DNA from: an uncultured Lachnospiraceae bacterium
Lineage (GTDB): Bacteria > Bacillota > Clostridia > Lachnospirales > Lachnospiraceae
Length of the DNA stretch: 10,541 nucleotides
Direction of reading: 5' to 3'
NCBI GenBank assembly: GCA_910588565.1
Contig: CAJUPF010000088.1
Span: forward strand, 1 to 10,541
The notes below the pieces were generated by a model. It had not been told where the DNA came from. It did no database searches and saw nothing but the letters and a program-made list of their open reading frames with translations. This document shows, in pieces, positions 1-7,650 of the stretch. Numbering within the stretch: position 1 is the stretch's first letter; each line of letters begins with the position of its first letter. A program made the position numbers and the translations under genes.

Positions 1-1775
1 ACGGAGAATTCAAGGAGATGTTCCCTGAGAATGCAGTAGAGTATTTTGTGTCCTACTACGACTACTACCAGCCCGAAGCCTACATCCCGTCTTCGGACAC
101 CTACATCGCCAAGGACTCCGCCATCAACGAAGAAATTGACAAACTTCGCTTATCTGCCACAGCCGCCTTAGTCGAGCGTCGGGATGTCGTTATTATTGCC
201 AGCGTATCCTGTATTTATGGTCTTGGAAGTCCGGTAGATTATCAGAATATGATGGTATCCCTGCGTCCTGGCCAGGAAAAAGACCGGGATGAGGTCATTC
301 AGAAGTTAATCAGCATTCAGTACACCCGTAATGATATGGATTTTCACCGCGGCACGTTCCGCGTACGAGGGGATGTATTGGAGATTTTTCCGGCAAACTT
401 CAGTGAAACAGCATATCGGGTGGAATTTTTCGGAGATGAAATTGACCGGATTACGGAAGTGGATGTACTGACCGGAGAAATCAAGCATCGGCTGGAGCAT
501 ATTGCCGTGTTCCCGGCCTCTCACTATGTTGTGCCGCAGGAGAAAATTAATAAAGCCTGTGTTGATATCGAACAGGAGATGGAGGAGCGCGTCCGCTGGT
601 TTAAAAGCCAGGATAAACTGTTAGAAGCGCAGCGGATCGCGGAACGGACCAATTTTGACATTGAGATGCTGCGGGAAACCGGATTCTGCAGCGGAATTGA
701 GAATTATTCGAGGCATCTGGCAGGTATGCCTGCAGGTGCGACGCCGCATACGCTGATGGACTATTTTCCGGATGATTTTCTGATTATGGTAGATGAATCC
801 CATATTACGATTCCCCAGGTGCGGGGTATGTTTTCCGGCGACCAGTCCAGAAAAACTACGCTGGTTGATTACGGGTTCCGCCTTCCCTCTGCGAAAGATA
901 ACCGTCCGCTGAATTTTGAAGAATTTGAGAGTAAAATTAACCAGATGCTGTTTGTTTCTGCAACGCCGAATGTCTATGAAAGAGAACATGAGCTGCAGCG
1001 GATTGAGCAGATTATTCGGCCTACAGGGCTGTTAGATCCGCAGGTGGAGGTACGGCCGGTAGAAGGGCAGATTGATGATCTGATCGCAGAGGTAAAGAAA
1101 GAGACGAAGAATCATCATAAAATTTTGATTACCACGCTGACTAAGCGTATGGCGGAGGATTTGACCGATTATATGAATGAAGTCGGCATTCGTGTCAAAT
1201 ATCTTCATTCTGACATTGATACGCTGGAGCGTTCTGAGATTATCCGGGATATGCGCCTGGACGTGTTTGATGTACTGGTGGGGATTAATCTGTTGCGGGA
1301 GGGTCTTGATATACCGGAGATTACACTGGTTGCGATTTTAGATGCAGACAAAGAGGGCTTTTTACGTTCGGAAACTTCCCTGATTCAGACTATCGGACGG
1401 GCGGCCCGCAATACCGAGGGGCATGTGATTATGTATGCGGATATAATGACAGATTCCATGCGTGTTGCTATCAATGAAACAGAACGGAGACGCAGCATTC
1501 AGCAGCAATATAACGAAGCGCATGGCATTACGCCTAAGACCATTCAGAAGTCTGTCCGGGATTTGATCAGTATTTCCAAAAAGGTTGCCAAAGAGGAGCA
1601 GAAGTTTGCAAAAGATCCGGAATCCATGAGCATGAAAGAGCTGGACAAGCTGATTGCTGAGGTTAAGAAAAAAATGGAGCGTGCAGCTGCGGATTTGAAT
1701 TTCGAAGCGGCAGCAGAGCTGCGGGATAAGATGATGGAATTAAAAAAATACCGCCATGACAGAGGTGAAAAGTGA
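1..1775 (+). CDS. uvrB: UvrABC excinuclease subunit B (UvrB), 5'-truncated by window edge
   Basis: UvrB is the damage-verifying helicase-like subunit of nucleotide excision repair. It is loaded on DNA by UvrA and then recruits UvrC for incision. The first full codon in frame is at base 3, and the ATG at base 18 is internal (an EFKEM stretch), not the start. The damage-probing beta-hairpin with its tyrosine cluster (YYDYYQPEAY) lies at 54-83. Aligning this to known UvrB puts base 3 near residue 75, so the N-terminal Walker A is outside the window. Visible helicase motifs are DESH (792-803), SATP (957-968), GINLLREGLDIPE (from 1281) and QTIGRAAR (1386-1409). A C-terminal UVR domain, which contacts UvrC, spans about 1632-1751. 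About 590 residues are visible of an expected 660 or so, and no frameshift is seen. The stop is TGA at 1773-1775. uvrA follows after 40 bp, so the two are probably one transcript. Bases 51-140 use unusually C-ending codons. Confidence 0.97.
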   Translation, partial: GEFKEMFPENAVEYFVSYYDYYQPEAYIPSSDTYIAKDSAINEEIDKLRLSATAALVERRDVVIIASVSCIYGLGSPVDYQNMMVSLRPGQEKDRDEVIQKLISIQYTRNDMDFHRGTFRVRGDVLEIFPANFSETAYRVEFFGDEIDRITEVDVLTGEIKHRLEHIAVFPASHYVVPQEKINKACVDIEQEMEERVRWFKSQDKLLEAQRIAERTNFDIEMLRETGFCSGIENYSRHLAGMPAGATPHTLMDYFPDDFLIMVDESHITIPQVRGMFSGDQSRKTTLVDYGFRLPSAKDNRPLNFEEFESKINQMLFVSATPNVYEREHELQRIEQIIRPTGLLDPQVEVRPVEGQIDDLIAEVKKETKNHHKILITTLTKRMAEDLTDYMNEVGIRVKYLHSDIDTLERSEIIRDMRLDVFDVLVGINLLREGLDIPEITLVAILDADKEGFLRSETSLIQTIGRAARNTEGHVIMYADIMTDSMRVAINETERRRSIQQQYNEAHGITPKTIQKSVRDLISISKKVAKEEQKFAKDPESMSMKELDKLIAEVKKKMERAAADLNFEAAAELRDKMMELKKYRHDRGEK

Positions 1776-1800
1776 ATCAGGCAGTGATGTATGCAGGGAT

Positions 1801-1806
1801 AAGGAG
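1801..1806 (+). promoter_or_regulatory. Ribosome binding site of uvrA
   Basis: AAGGAG lies 9 bases before the ATG at 1816. It sits in the 40-base uvrB-uvrA gap, and no promoter-like pair or terminator hairpin is evident there. This supports cotranscription with uvrB. Confidence 0.75.
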
Positions 1807-1815
1807 TAAAATAGA

Positions 1816-4650
1816 ATGAAGGAACGAAAATATATTAAGATTCGAGGAGCAAGAGAGCATAATTTAAAAGGAATTGATATTGATATTCCGAGAAATGAAC
1901 TGATTGTCCTGACCGGGCTCAGCGGTTCCGGCAAATCGTCTCTTGCTTTTGACACGATTTATGCTGAAGGACAAAGGCGCTATATGGAATCTCTGTCTTC
2001 TTATGCCAGGCAGTTCCTGGGACAGATGGAAAAGCCGGATGTGGAAAAAATCGAAGGCCTTCCGCCCGCCATTTCAATCGATCAGAAATCGACGAACCGC
2101 AATCCCAGATCCACAGTGGGGACTGTAACGGAGATTTATGATTATTTCCGCCTTCTTTATGCCAGAATTGGTATCCCTCACTGTCCCAAATGCGGAAAAG
2201 AGATTAAGAAACAGACGGTCGATCAGATGGTTGATCAGATTATGGGCCTGCCGGAGCGGACGAAGATACAGCTGTTAGCCCCGGTTGTACGAGGCCGGAA
2301 AGGCGAGCATCAGAAGCTGTTTGAAAAAGCCAAAAAAAGCGGCTACGTCCGTGTCCAGGCAGATGGCAATATATATGAGCTGACAGAAGAAATCAAGCTG
2401 GAAAAGAATAAAAAACACAATATTGAAATTGTAGTGGACCGTCTGGCAGTAAAGGAAGGGATAGAGAAACGTCTGACAGATTCAATTGAAAATGTACTGG
2501 ATTTGTCAGACGGACTTCTGATGGTAGACGTGATAGACGGGGAGACTATGAATTTTTCCCAGAGCTTTGCCTGCCCGGATTGTGAAATCAGTGTAGAGGA
2601 GATTGAGCCGAGAAGTTTTTCTTTCAATAATCCTTTTGGCGCCTGTCCGGTCTGCTATGGGCTGGGATATAAAATGGAATTTGACGAAGATCTGATGATA
2701 CCGGACAAAAGCCTCAGCATTGCGGGAGGCGCGATTCAGGTTATGGGGTGGCAGTCTTGTACAGACCCGTCCAGTTATACCTATGCAACATTAAAAGCGC
2801 TTGCGGAAGAATATCAGTTTGACCTGAATACGCCGTACCAGGATTTAGAGGAAGAGATCCAGTATATGCTGATTAACGGTACAGACGGCAGAAAAGTTAA
2901 GGTACATTATAAAGGGCAGAGGGGAGAAGGCGTCTATGATGTGGCGTTTGAAGGACTGATCCGCAATGTACAGAGAAGATACCGTGAGACCGGCTCCGAT
3001 GTTATGAAGCAGGAGTATGAACAGTTTATGCGGATTACACCCTGTAAGGAATGCAAAGGGCAGCGTCTGAAAAAATCCTCCCTTGCCGTTACAGTTTCGG
3101 ATAAAAATATTTTTGAAATTACGAATCTTTCTATCAAAAATCTGCAAAAGTTCCTGGCAGAAATGGAGCTGAGCGAGCAGCAGAAACGGATTGGCAGACA
3201 GGTACTGAAAGAAATCGCATCCCGCGTTGGATTTTTGGTGGATGTAGGACTCGAATATCTTAGCCTTTCACGGGCGACAGGCACACTTTCCGGCGGCGAA
3301 GCGCAGAGAATACGGCTGGCTACCCAGATTGGATCAGGGTTAGTCGGCGTAGCATATATCCTGGACGAACCAAGTATTGGACTGCATCAGCGGGATAATG
3401 ACAAGCTGTTAGCAACGCTGAAAAACCTTCGGGATCTGGGAAATACGCTGGTTGTCGTCGAGCACGATGAGGATACCATCCGGGAAGCGGATTATGTTGT
3501 GGATATCGGCCCTGGCGCAGGGGAACATGGCGGAAACGTGATTGCCAAAGGCACAGCAGAAGAGATTATGCAGAATGAGGACTCCATTACCGGTGCGTAT
3601 TTAAGCGGCCGAATTAAGATTCCGGTGCCAAAGGAACGCAAAAAGCCAACCGGATTTTTACAGATTGTGGAAGCTTCTGAACATAATTTAAAGAAGATTA
3701 ACGTAAAGATTCCATTGGGGGTTCTGACCTGTATTACCGGAGTTTCTGGCTCCGGGAAAAGTTCACTGACCAACGAGGTACTCTATAAAACGCTGCAGAG
3801 AAAACTAAACCATGCCCGTACCATCCCAGGCAGACATAAAGAAATCCGCGGAATGGAACAGCTAGATAAGGTGATTGCCATTGATCAGTCGCCGATTGGG
3901 CGGACGCCCCGCTCCAATCCGGCGACTTATACCGGGGTGTTTGATACGATCCGCGATTTATTCGCTGCGACTCCGGATGCCAAAGCCAAGGGATATAAAA
4001 AGGGCCGGTTTAGTTTTAATGTCAAAGGCGGGCGGTGCGAAGCCTGTTCCGGCGACGGTATTTTAAAAATTGAAATGCATTTTCTTCCGGATGTGTATGT
4101 ACCATGTGAAGTATGCCAGGGAAAGCGTTATAACAGAGAGACGCTGGAGGTAAAATATAAAGGCAAAAGCATTTATGATGTGCTGGATATGACTGTGGAA
4201 GAGGCGCTGGAGTTTTTCAGGAATGTTCCTTCTATTGAGCGTAAGATCCAGACACTGTATGATGTGGGATTATCCTATATCCGTCTGGGGCAGCCCTCAA
4301 CGGAACTCTCCGGAGGCGAGGCGCAGCGTGTGAAGCTGGCGACAGAGCTTAGCAGGAGAAGCACCGGAAAGACGATCTATATATTGGACGAGCCGACGAC
4401 GGGGCTTCATTTTGCGGATGTGCATAAACTGATTGAGATTCTCCACAAATTGTCTGCAGGAGGAAATACCGTGGTTGTGATTGAACACAATCTGGATGTG
4501 ATTAAAACGGCGGATTATATCATTGATATGGGTCCGGAAGGCGGCGACGGAGGCGGTACCGTAATTGCGAAAGGGACGCCGGAAGAGGTTGCAGCCGTGA
4601 AAAAATCCTATACTGGCAAATACATTCAGAAATATTTAATAAAAAATTAA
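1816..4650 (+). CDS. uvrA: UvrABC excinuclease subunit A (UvrA)
   Basis: UvrA is the dimeric ABC-type ATPase that first recognises bulky DNA lesions and delivers UvrB to them. The 944-residue length is normal for the family. The duplicated ABC architecture is complete. Walker A GLSGSGKS is at residues 34-41 and GVSGSGKS at 642-649. Signature LSGGEAQR is at 491-498 and 831-838. Walker B LDEP is at 516-519 and 857-860. The first four-cysteine zinc module uses C253/C256/C277/C280. The second, near the DNA-binding surface, uses C741/C744/C764/C767. Further CxxC pairs occur at 123/126 and 410/413. The start at 1816 is supported by an upstream AAGGAG and by an N-terminus (KIRGAREHNLKGI) typical of UvrA. 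It follows uvrB closely and no uvrC is in view. Any SOS operator would lie upstream of uvrB, outside the window. No clear intrinsic terminator follows the gene. Confidence 0.98.
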   Translation: MKERKYIKIRGAREHNLKGIDIDIPRNELIVLTGLSGSGKSSLAFDTIYAEGQRRYMESLSSYARQFLGQMEKPDVEKIEGLPPAISIDQKSTNRNPRSTVGTVTEIYDYFRLLYARIGIPHCPKCGKEIKKQTVDQMVDQIMGLPERTKIQLLAPVVRGRKGEHQKLFEKAKKSGYVRVQADGNIYELTEEIKLEKNKKHNIEIVVDRLAVKEGIEKRLTDSIENVLDLSDGLLMVDVIDGETMNFSQSFACPDCEISVEEIEPRSFSFNNPFGACPVCYGLGYKMEFDEDLMIPDKSLSIAGGAIQVMGWQSCTDPSSYTYATLKALAEEYQFDLNTPYQDLEEEIQYMLINGTDGRKVKVHYKGQRGEGVYDVAFEGLIRNVQRRYRETGSDVMKQEYEQFMRITPCKECKGQRLKKSSLAVTVSDKNIFEITNLSIKNLQKFLAEMELSEQQKRIGRQVLKEIASRVGFLVDVGLEYLSLSRATGTLSGGEAQRIRLATQIGSGLVGVAYILDEPSIGLHQRDNDKLLATLKNLRDLGNTLVVVEHDEDTIREADYVVDIGPGAGEHGGNVIAKGTAEEIMQNEDSITGAYLSGRIKIPVPKERKKPTGFLQIVEASEHNLKKINVKIPLGVLTCITGVSGSGKSSLTNEVLYKTLQRKLNHARTIPGRHKEIRGMEQLDKVIAIDQSPIGRTPRSNPATYTGVFDTIRDLFAATPDAKAKGYKKGRFSFNVKGGRCEACSGDGILKIEMHFLPDVYVPCEVCQGKRYNRETLEVKYKGKSIYDVLDMTVEEALEFFRNVPSIERKIQTLYDVGLSYIRLGQPSTELSGGEAQRVKLATELSRRSTGKTIYILDEPTTGLHFADVHKLIEILHKLSAGGNTVVVIEHNLDVIKTADYIIDMGPEGGDGGGTVIAKGTPEEVAAVKKSYTGKYIQKYLIKN

Positions 4651-4693
4651 TGAAATAGAGTATAAATTTCTCCCGGATTTCCAAAAAAATGAT

Positions 4694-4721
4694 TTGAAAA
4701 TTGGTAGCATTTGTATATAAT
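4694..4721 (+). promoter_or_regulatory. Predicted sigma-A promoter upstream of mbl
   Basis: A -35 box TTGAAA (4694-4699, five of six consensus bases) is followed by a 16-base spacer and a perfect -10 box TATAAT (4716-4721). Transcription would start near 4728, leaving a leader of about 70 bases before the start codon at 4801. The surroundings are AT-rich, as expected of a Firmicutes vegetative promoter. It indicates that the actin gene is transcribed independently of uvrBA. This is prediction from sequence only. Confidence 0.72.
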
Positions 4722-4786
4722 AAGGATGTATATGCAAAAATATGATTAAATGTACGGTTTGTGTTCACAATAAATGCAGGAAGATG

Positions 4787-4793
4787 AAAGGGG
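4787..4793 (+). promoter_or_regulatory. Ribosome binding site deciding the mbl start
   Basis: AAAGGGG stands seven bases before the ATG at 4801. An in-frame ATG at 4774 lacks any Shine-Dalgarno sequence and would add nine polar residues not seen in MreB/Mbl proteins, so 4801 is chosen. Confidence 0.8.
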
Positions 4794-4800
4794 AAACAGA

Positions 4801-5796
4801 ATGGTTTCGACAGATATAGGAATTGATTTGGGTACGGCGAGCATATTGGTTTATATTAAAGGAAAGGGCGTTGTGTTAAAAGAACCCTCAGTAGTAGCCT
4901 TTGACAGAGATACAAATAAAATAAGAGCAATTGGAGAAGAAGCGCGTTTGATGCTGGGCCGGACGCCGGGGCATATAGTGGCGGTCAGGCCGCTTCGCCA
5001 GGGCGTTATCTCTGATTATACCGTTACGGAGAAAATGATCAAATATTTTATCCAGAAGGCAATCGGCAAGAAGAATTTCCGCAAACCCAGAATCAGTGTA
5101 TGTGTACCCAGCGGTGTAACGGAAGTAGAAAAGAAAGCTGTAGAAGATGCCACGTACAATGCGGGCGCAAGGGAAGTGACGATTATTGAAGAACCGATTG
5201 CAGCGGCAATCGGAGCCGGAATCGACATTGCAAGGCCGTGCGGCAATATGATCGTAGACATCGGAGGCGGTACCGCCGATATCGCTGTGATTTCCCTGGG
5301 CGGATCTGTGGTGAGCACTTCCATTAAGATCGCCGGAGATGATTTTGATGAAGCAATTGTACGTTATATGCGTAAAAAACATAATCTTTTGATTGGTGAA
5401 CGGACAGCAGAAGATATTAAGATAAAGATTGGTTCCTGTTTTCCCAATGGCAGGGATGAGACAATGGACGTCCGCGGACGTAATCTGGTGACAGGACTTC
5501 CAAAGACGGTTACCGTTTCTTCCGAAGAAACAGAGGATGCTCTGCGTGAGCCGACACTGCAGATTGTGGAAGCGGTTCACAGTGTGCTTGAGAAGACTCC
5601 GCCGGAACTGGCTGCCGACGTTGCAGACAGGGGAATCGTACTTACCGGCGGCGGCGCGCTGCTGCGGGGGCTTGAAGAACTGATAGAAGACAGAACCGGA
5701 ATTAACACGATGACAGCGGAGCAGCCAATGACCTGCGTTGCGATTGGCACCGGTAAATTCGTAGAGTTTTTATCCGGGAAAAGAGATGAGGACTAA
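4801..5796 (+). CDS. mbl: MreB/Mbl-family bacterial actin (rod-shape determination)
   Basis: This 331-residue bacterial actin polymerises with ATP into membrane-associated filaments that guide the elongasome and lateral wall synthesis. The phosphate-1 motif DLGTA is at residues 9-13, the phosphate-2 motif DIGGGTAD at 153-160, and the adenosine motif TGGGA at 282-286. E131 in EEP and T158 correspond, by their 27-residue spacing, to the two residues that position the catalytic water in Caulobacter MreB. The residue after T158 is Ala instead of the usual Thr. GERTAEDIKIK and the FP that follows resemble B. subtilis Mbl more than MreB. No mreC or mreD follows, as would be usual for mreB. The downstream flhO-flhP pair repeats the B. 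subtilis mbl context. I therefore favour mbl, although paralogue naming outside Bacillus is uncertain. It has its own sigma-A promoter, and its stop codon overlaps the flagellar promoter. Confidence 0.93.
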   Translation: MVSTDIGIDLGTASILVYIKGKGVVLKEPSVVAFDRDTNKIRAIGEEARLMLGRTPGHIVAVRPLRQGVISDYTVTEKMIKYFIQKAIGKKNFRKPRISVCVPSGVTEVEKKAVEDATYNAGAREVTIIEEPIAAAIGAGIDIARPCGNMIVDIGGGTADIAVISLGGSVVSTSIKIAGDDFDEAIVRYMRKKHNLLIGERTAEDIKIKIGSCFPNGRDETMDVRGRNLVTGLPKTVTVSSEETEDALREPTLQIVEAVHSVLEKTPPELAADVADRGIVLTGGGALLRGLEELIEDRTGINTMTAEQPMTCVAIGTGKFVEFLSGKRDED

Positions 5797-5821
5797 AGAA
5801 AAAGTGTGACTTTGCCGATAT
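5794..5821 (+). promoter_or_regulatory. Predicted sigma-28 (SigD/FliA) flagellar promoter
   Basis: TAAA at 5794-5797 is followed by a 16-base spacer and GCCGATAT at 5814-5821. Known flagellar sigma factors recognise TAAA, about 15-16 bases, then GCCGATAW, so this is an essentially full match. The TAAA contains the TAA stop codon of mbl. Transcription would begin near 5829 and run into the rod genes, with a leader of about 135 bases. Its location directly ahead of flagellar genes makes chance unlikely. It has not been shown experimentally here. Confidence 0.82.
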
Positions 5822-5846
5822 TATATTGAAAAGTATATTTAAAATG

Positions 5847-5961
5847 GATAACAGCTCAGATGATATTCGTGTTTGCGCAGAGGAATCTGGCCTGGAAGTT
5901 ATCTGAGAGTTACAGACAGGGATGGCAGACAGTTCAGGGATGAGCAGGGAAGGAGAACTGT
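5847..5961 (+). promoter_or_regulatory. Leader of the rod operon with competing stems and a hairpin around the flhO ribosome binding site
   Basis: GATAAC (5847-5852) can pair with GTTATC (5898-5903), and CTCAGAT (5855-5861) can pair with ATCTGAG (5901-5907). The two stems cross and cannot coexist. Further down, ACAGTTC (5929-5935) pairs perfectly with GAACTGT (5955-5961). This leaves most of the AAGGAG ribosome binding site (5950-5955) in the loop and ends two bases before the ATG. The complementarity is directly visible. A regulatory role is inference, and the stems are short enough to arise by chance. Confidence 0.3.
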
Positions 5962-5963
5962 AA

Positions 5964-6764
5964 ATGGTTAAAGGGTTATATACCGCTTATACCGGTATGG
6001 TGGAGGAGATGCGCCGGATGGACGTTATGACGAATAACCTTGCGAATGCATCTACGACCGGATATAAGAGAGAGGGAACGGTGAATCAGTCGTTTGACGA
6101 TCAGCTTGCGCTGAAGATTAAAGATACCTCGGAGATTTTCCGTTCGAAAAGGTTGGGAAATGTAAATCTGGGAGTAAAAGTCGGAGAAACTTACCGGGAT
6201 TTTACACAGGGTTCATTTCAGGTGACAGACAATACGTATGATCTTGCATTGGATGGAACGGGCTTTTTTGCTGTGGAGTTTCGCAATAGAGGCGGCGGGA
6301 CCACGATTCGGTACACAAGAGACGGTAATTTTACCGTAGATCAGAACGGCTATCTTATGACAAAAGACGGCGATTACGTATTAAATGCCAATGGTGCCAG
6401 GAATTCGGCGGGCGGCCAGGCAAACTATATCAGGGTAGATCCGAACCATGAAGTGAAAATTGACGCTGACGGATTTGTATATCAGAATAACGCTGTGGTA
6501 GCGCAGATTGGCCTTGTAGATTTTGAAGATTACAATTATCTGGAAAAATATGGCGAAAACTATTTTGATATGGTGGCGGGCGGACGGATGACAGAGTCGG
6601 ACGCCAGGATTGAGCAGGGATGCCTTGAAATGTCGAATACCAATATCGTAAAGGAAATGGTAGAGATGATTACGATTACAAGGGCATATGAAGCGAATCA
6701 GAAAGTTGTTACGACAATTGATGATACCCTGGATAAGTCTGTAAATTCAGTAGGACAGGTATAA
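5964..6764 (+). CDS. flhO: Flagellar basal-body rod protein, FlhO/FlgF type
   Basis: This 266-residue protein belongs to the flagellar rod/hook axial family, exported by the flagellar type III apparatus to build the rod. The N-terminal basal-body rod signature is clear, with NNLANASTTGYK near residues 24-35 after the typical GLYTAYTGM start. A central FlgE/F/G-like segment contains DLALDGTGFFAV (about 93-104). The C-terminal coiled region starts at LEMSNTN (about 221) and includes EMVEMITITRAYEANQK. The start at 5964 has AAGGAG (5950-5955) at good spacing. Length and position match B. subtilis FlhO, a proximal-rod protein related to FlgF. It is the first gene after a predicted sigma-28 promoter, and the FlgG-type gene follows after 20 bases. 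FlgF and FlgG paralogues are hard to separate by sequence, so order and synteny decide the name. Confidence 0.9.
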   Translation: MVKGLYTAYTGMVEEMRRMDVMTNNLANASTTGYKREGTVNQSFDDQLALKIKDTSEIFRSKRLGNVNLGVKVGETYRDFTQGSFQVTDNTYDLALDGTGFFAVEFRNRGGGTTIRYTRDGNFTVDQNGYLMTKDGDYVLNANGARNSAGGQANYIRVDPNHEVKIDADGFVYQNNAVVAQIGLVDFEDYNYLEKYGENYFDMVAGGRMTESDARIEQGCLEMSNTNIVKEMVEMITITRAYEANQKVVTTIDDTLDKSVNSVGQV

Positions 6765-6770
6765 CTTAGA

Positions 6771-6776
6771 GGAGGA
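6771..6776 (+). promoter_or_regulatory. Ribosome binding site of flhP
   Basis: A full AGGAGG sits eight bases before the ATG at 6785. A second ATG at 6788 follows immediately. The first gives MMRALWSAASGM, which matches the usual FlgG N-terminus of Met, a hydrophobic residue, then Arg. Confidence 0.8.
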
Positions 6777-6784
6777 TAACCAGT

Positions 6785-7600
6785 ATGATGAGAGCGCTTT
6801 GGTCTGCGGCATCAGGAATGATTGCCCAGCAGACAAATGTAGATACAATTTCCCATAACCTTGCCAATGTAAATACGACAGGCTATAAAACACAGCGGGC
6901 GGAATTTAAAACCCTGCTGTATCAGAATATGCAGACGCGGACGACGACTGCCAATGGCGAGAACAAGCCGGTGGAAGCGCAGGTGGGACTTGGAACCAGG
7001 GTTGCAGCGACGAATACGATTTTCTCACAGGGTTCTATGCTGTCCAGTGAGAATCCTACGGATTTTGCAATTGACGGTGAGGGATTTTTTGCAGTCCAGG
7101 GTGACGACGGTGAGACGTATTATACCCGTAACGGAGCATTCTGCTGGGCGATTGGCCCGCAGGGGACGACATTATGTAATTCCGACGGTTATCCGGTATT
7201 GGATTCCAATGGGAACCAGATTATCGTTCCGGCTGGAGTTACCAGCGGCAATATGGTGATTTCCAATGATGGGTCCATTGGTTACAGAACAGCAGCCGGT
7301 GCATATGTGGCGATGAATCAGACCATTGGCCTGCATCAGTTTACAAACCCGGCAGGTCTTGAGAAGCTTTCCAGAAGCCTGTATGCTGTTTCGGATGCTT
7401 CCGGCGCAGCTATGAATGAAGCGACTACAGCGGGATTAAACAGGAGTACTGTAAATCAGTATTATCTGGAAGGCTCCAATGTCCAGATCGCAGATGAAAT
7501 GGTTAATTTAATCGTTGCCCAGAGAGCATACGAGTTAAATTCCAAAGCAATCCAGGCATCCGATGATATGCTGCAGCAGGCTAATAATTTAAGGCGATAA
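6785..7600 (+). CDS. flhP: Flagellar distal rod protein, FlhP/FlgG type
   Basis: This 271-residue axial protein forms the distal rod, which spans the cell wall and joins the hook. The start (MMRALWSAASGM) and the rod signature NLANVNTTGYK (residues 25-35) are typical of FlgG. A central DFAIDGEGFFAV segment represents the FlgE/F/G-like core. The C-terminal coil begins at LEGSNVQIADEMVNLI (about 228) and continues with AQRAYELNSKAIQ, a strong FlgG hallmark. The size equals B. subtilis FlhP and is close to enteric FlgG. It is coupled to the upstream rod gene by a 20-base gap and to the rod-binding gene by 50 bases, in one operon under the sigma-28 promoter. No signal peptide is seen, as expected for a type III export substrate. 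FlgG would be an acceptable name. Confidence 0.93.
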   Translation: MMRALWSAASGMIAQQTNVDTISHNLANVNTTGYKTQRAEFKTLLYQNMQTRTTTANGENKPVEAQVGLGTRVAATNTIFSQGSMLSSENPTDFAIDGEGFFAVQGDDGETYYTRNGAFCWAIGPQGTTLCNSDGYPVLDSNGNQIIVPAGVTSGNMVISNDGSIGYRTAAGAYVAMNQTIGLHQFTNPAGLEKLSRSLYAVSDASGAAMNEATTAGLNRSTVNQYYLEGSNVQIADEMVNLIVAQRAYELNSKAIQASDDMLQQANNLRR

Positions 7601-7636
7601 ATCAGGCGCATTTTGATTTTAACAGTACATGCTTAT

Positions 7637-7642
7637 AGGAGG
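7637..7642 (+). promoter_or_regulatory. Ribosome binding site of the rod-binding protein gene
   Basis: AGGAGG lies eight bases before the ATG at 7651, in a 50-base gap with no visible terminator. It supports both the chosen start and operon membership. Confidence 0.78.
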
Positions 7643-7650
7643 AAGTATCT

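Noticed and set aside
2224..2242. Repeated GATCAGAT in uvrA
   Set aside because: It encodes the conserved VDQMVDQI stretch of UvrA and is explained by the protein.
4651..4693. Terminator between uvrA and mbl
   Set aside because: The CCCGG and A-run sequence there does not fold into a convincing GC stem followed by T residues.
4732..4749. Five-codon leader peptide (MQKYD) upstream of mbl
   Set aside because: Its apparent ribosome site at 4722-4726 lies at or upstream of the predicted transcription start, so it would not be on the mRNA.
4774..4800. Upstream start for mbl adding nine residues
   Set aside because: No ribosome binding site precedes it, the added residues do not resemble MreB/Mbl N-termini, and AAAGGGG is well spaced for 4801.
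4888..5580. Long minus-strand open frame (230 codons) antisense to mbl
   Set aside because: No ribosome binding site, low-complexity composition rich in Arg, Cys and His, and full overlap with a clearly coding actin gene. It is a shadow of its codon pattern.
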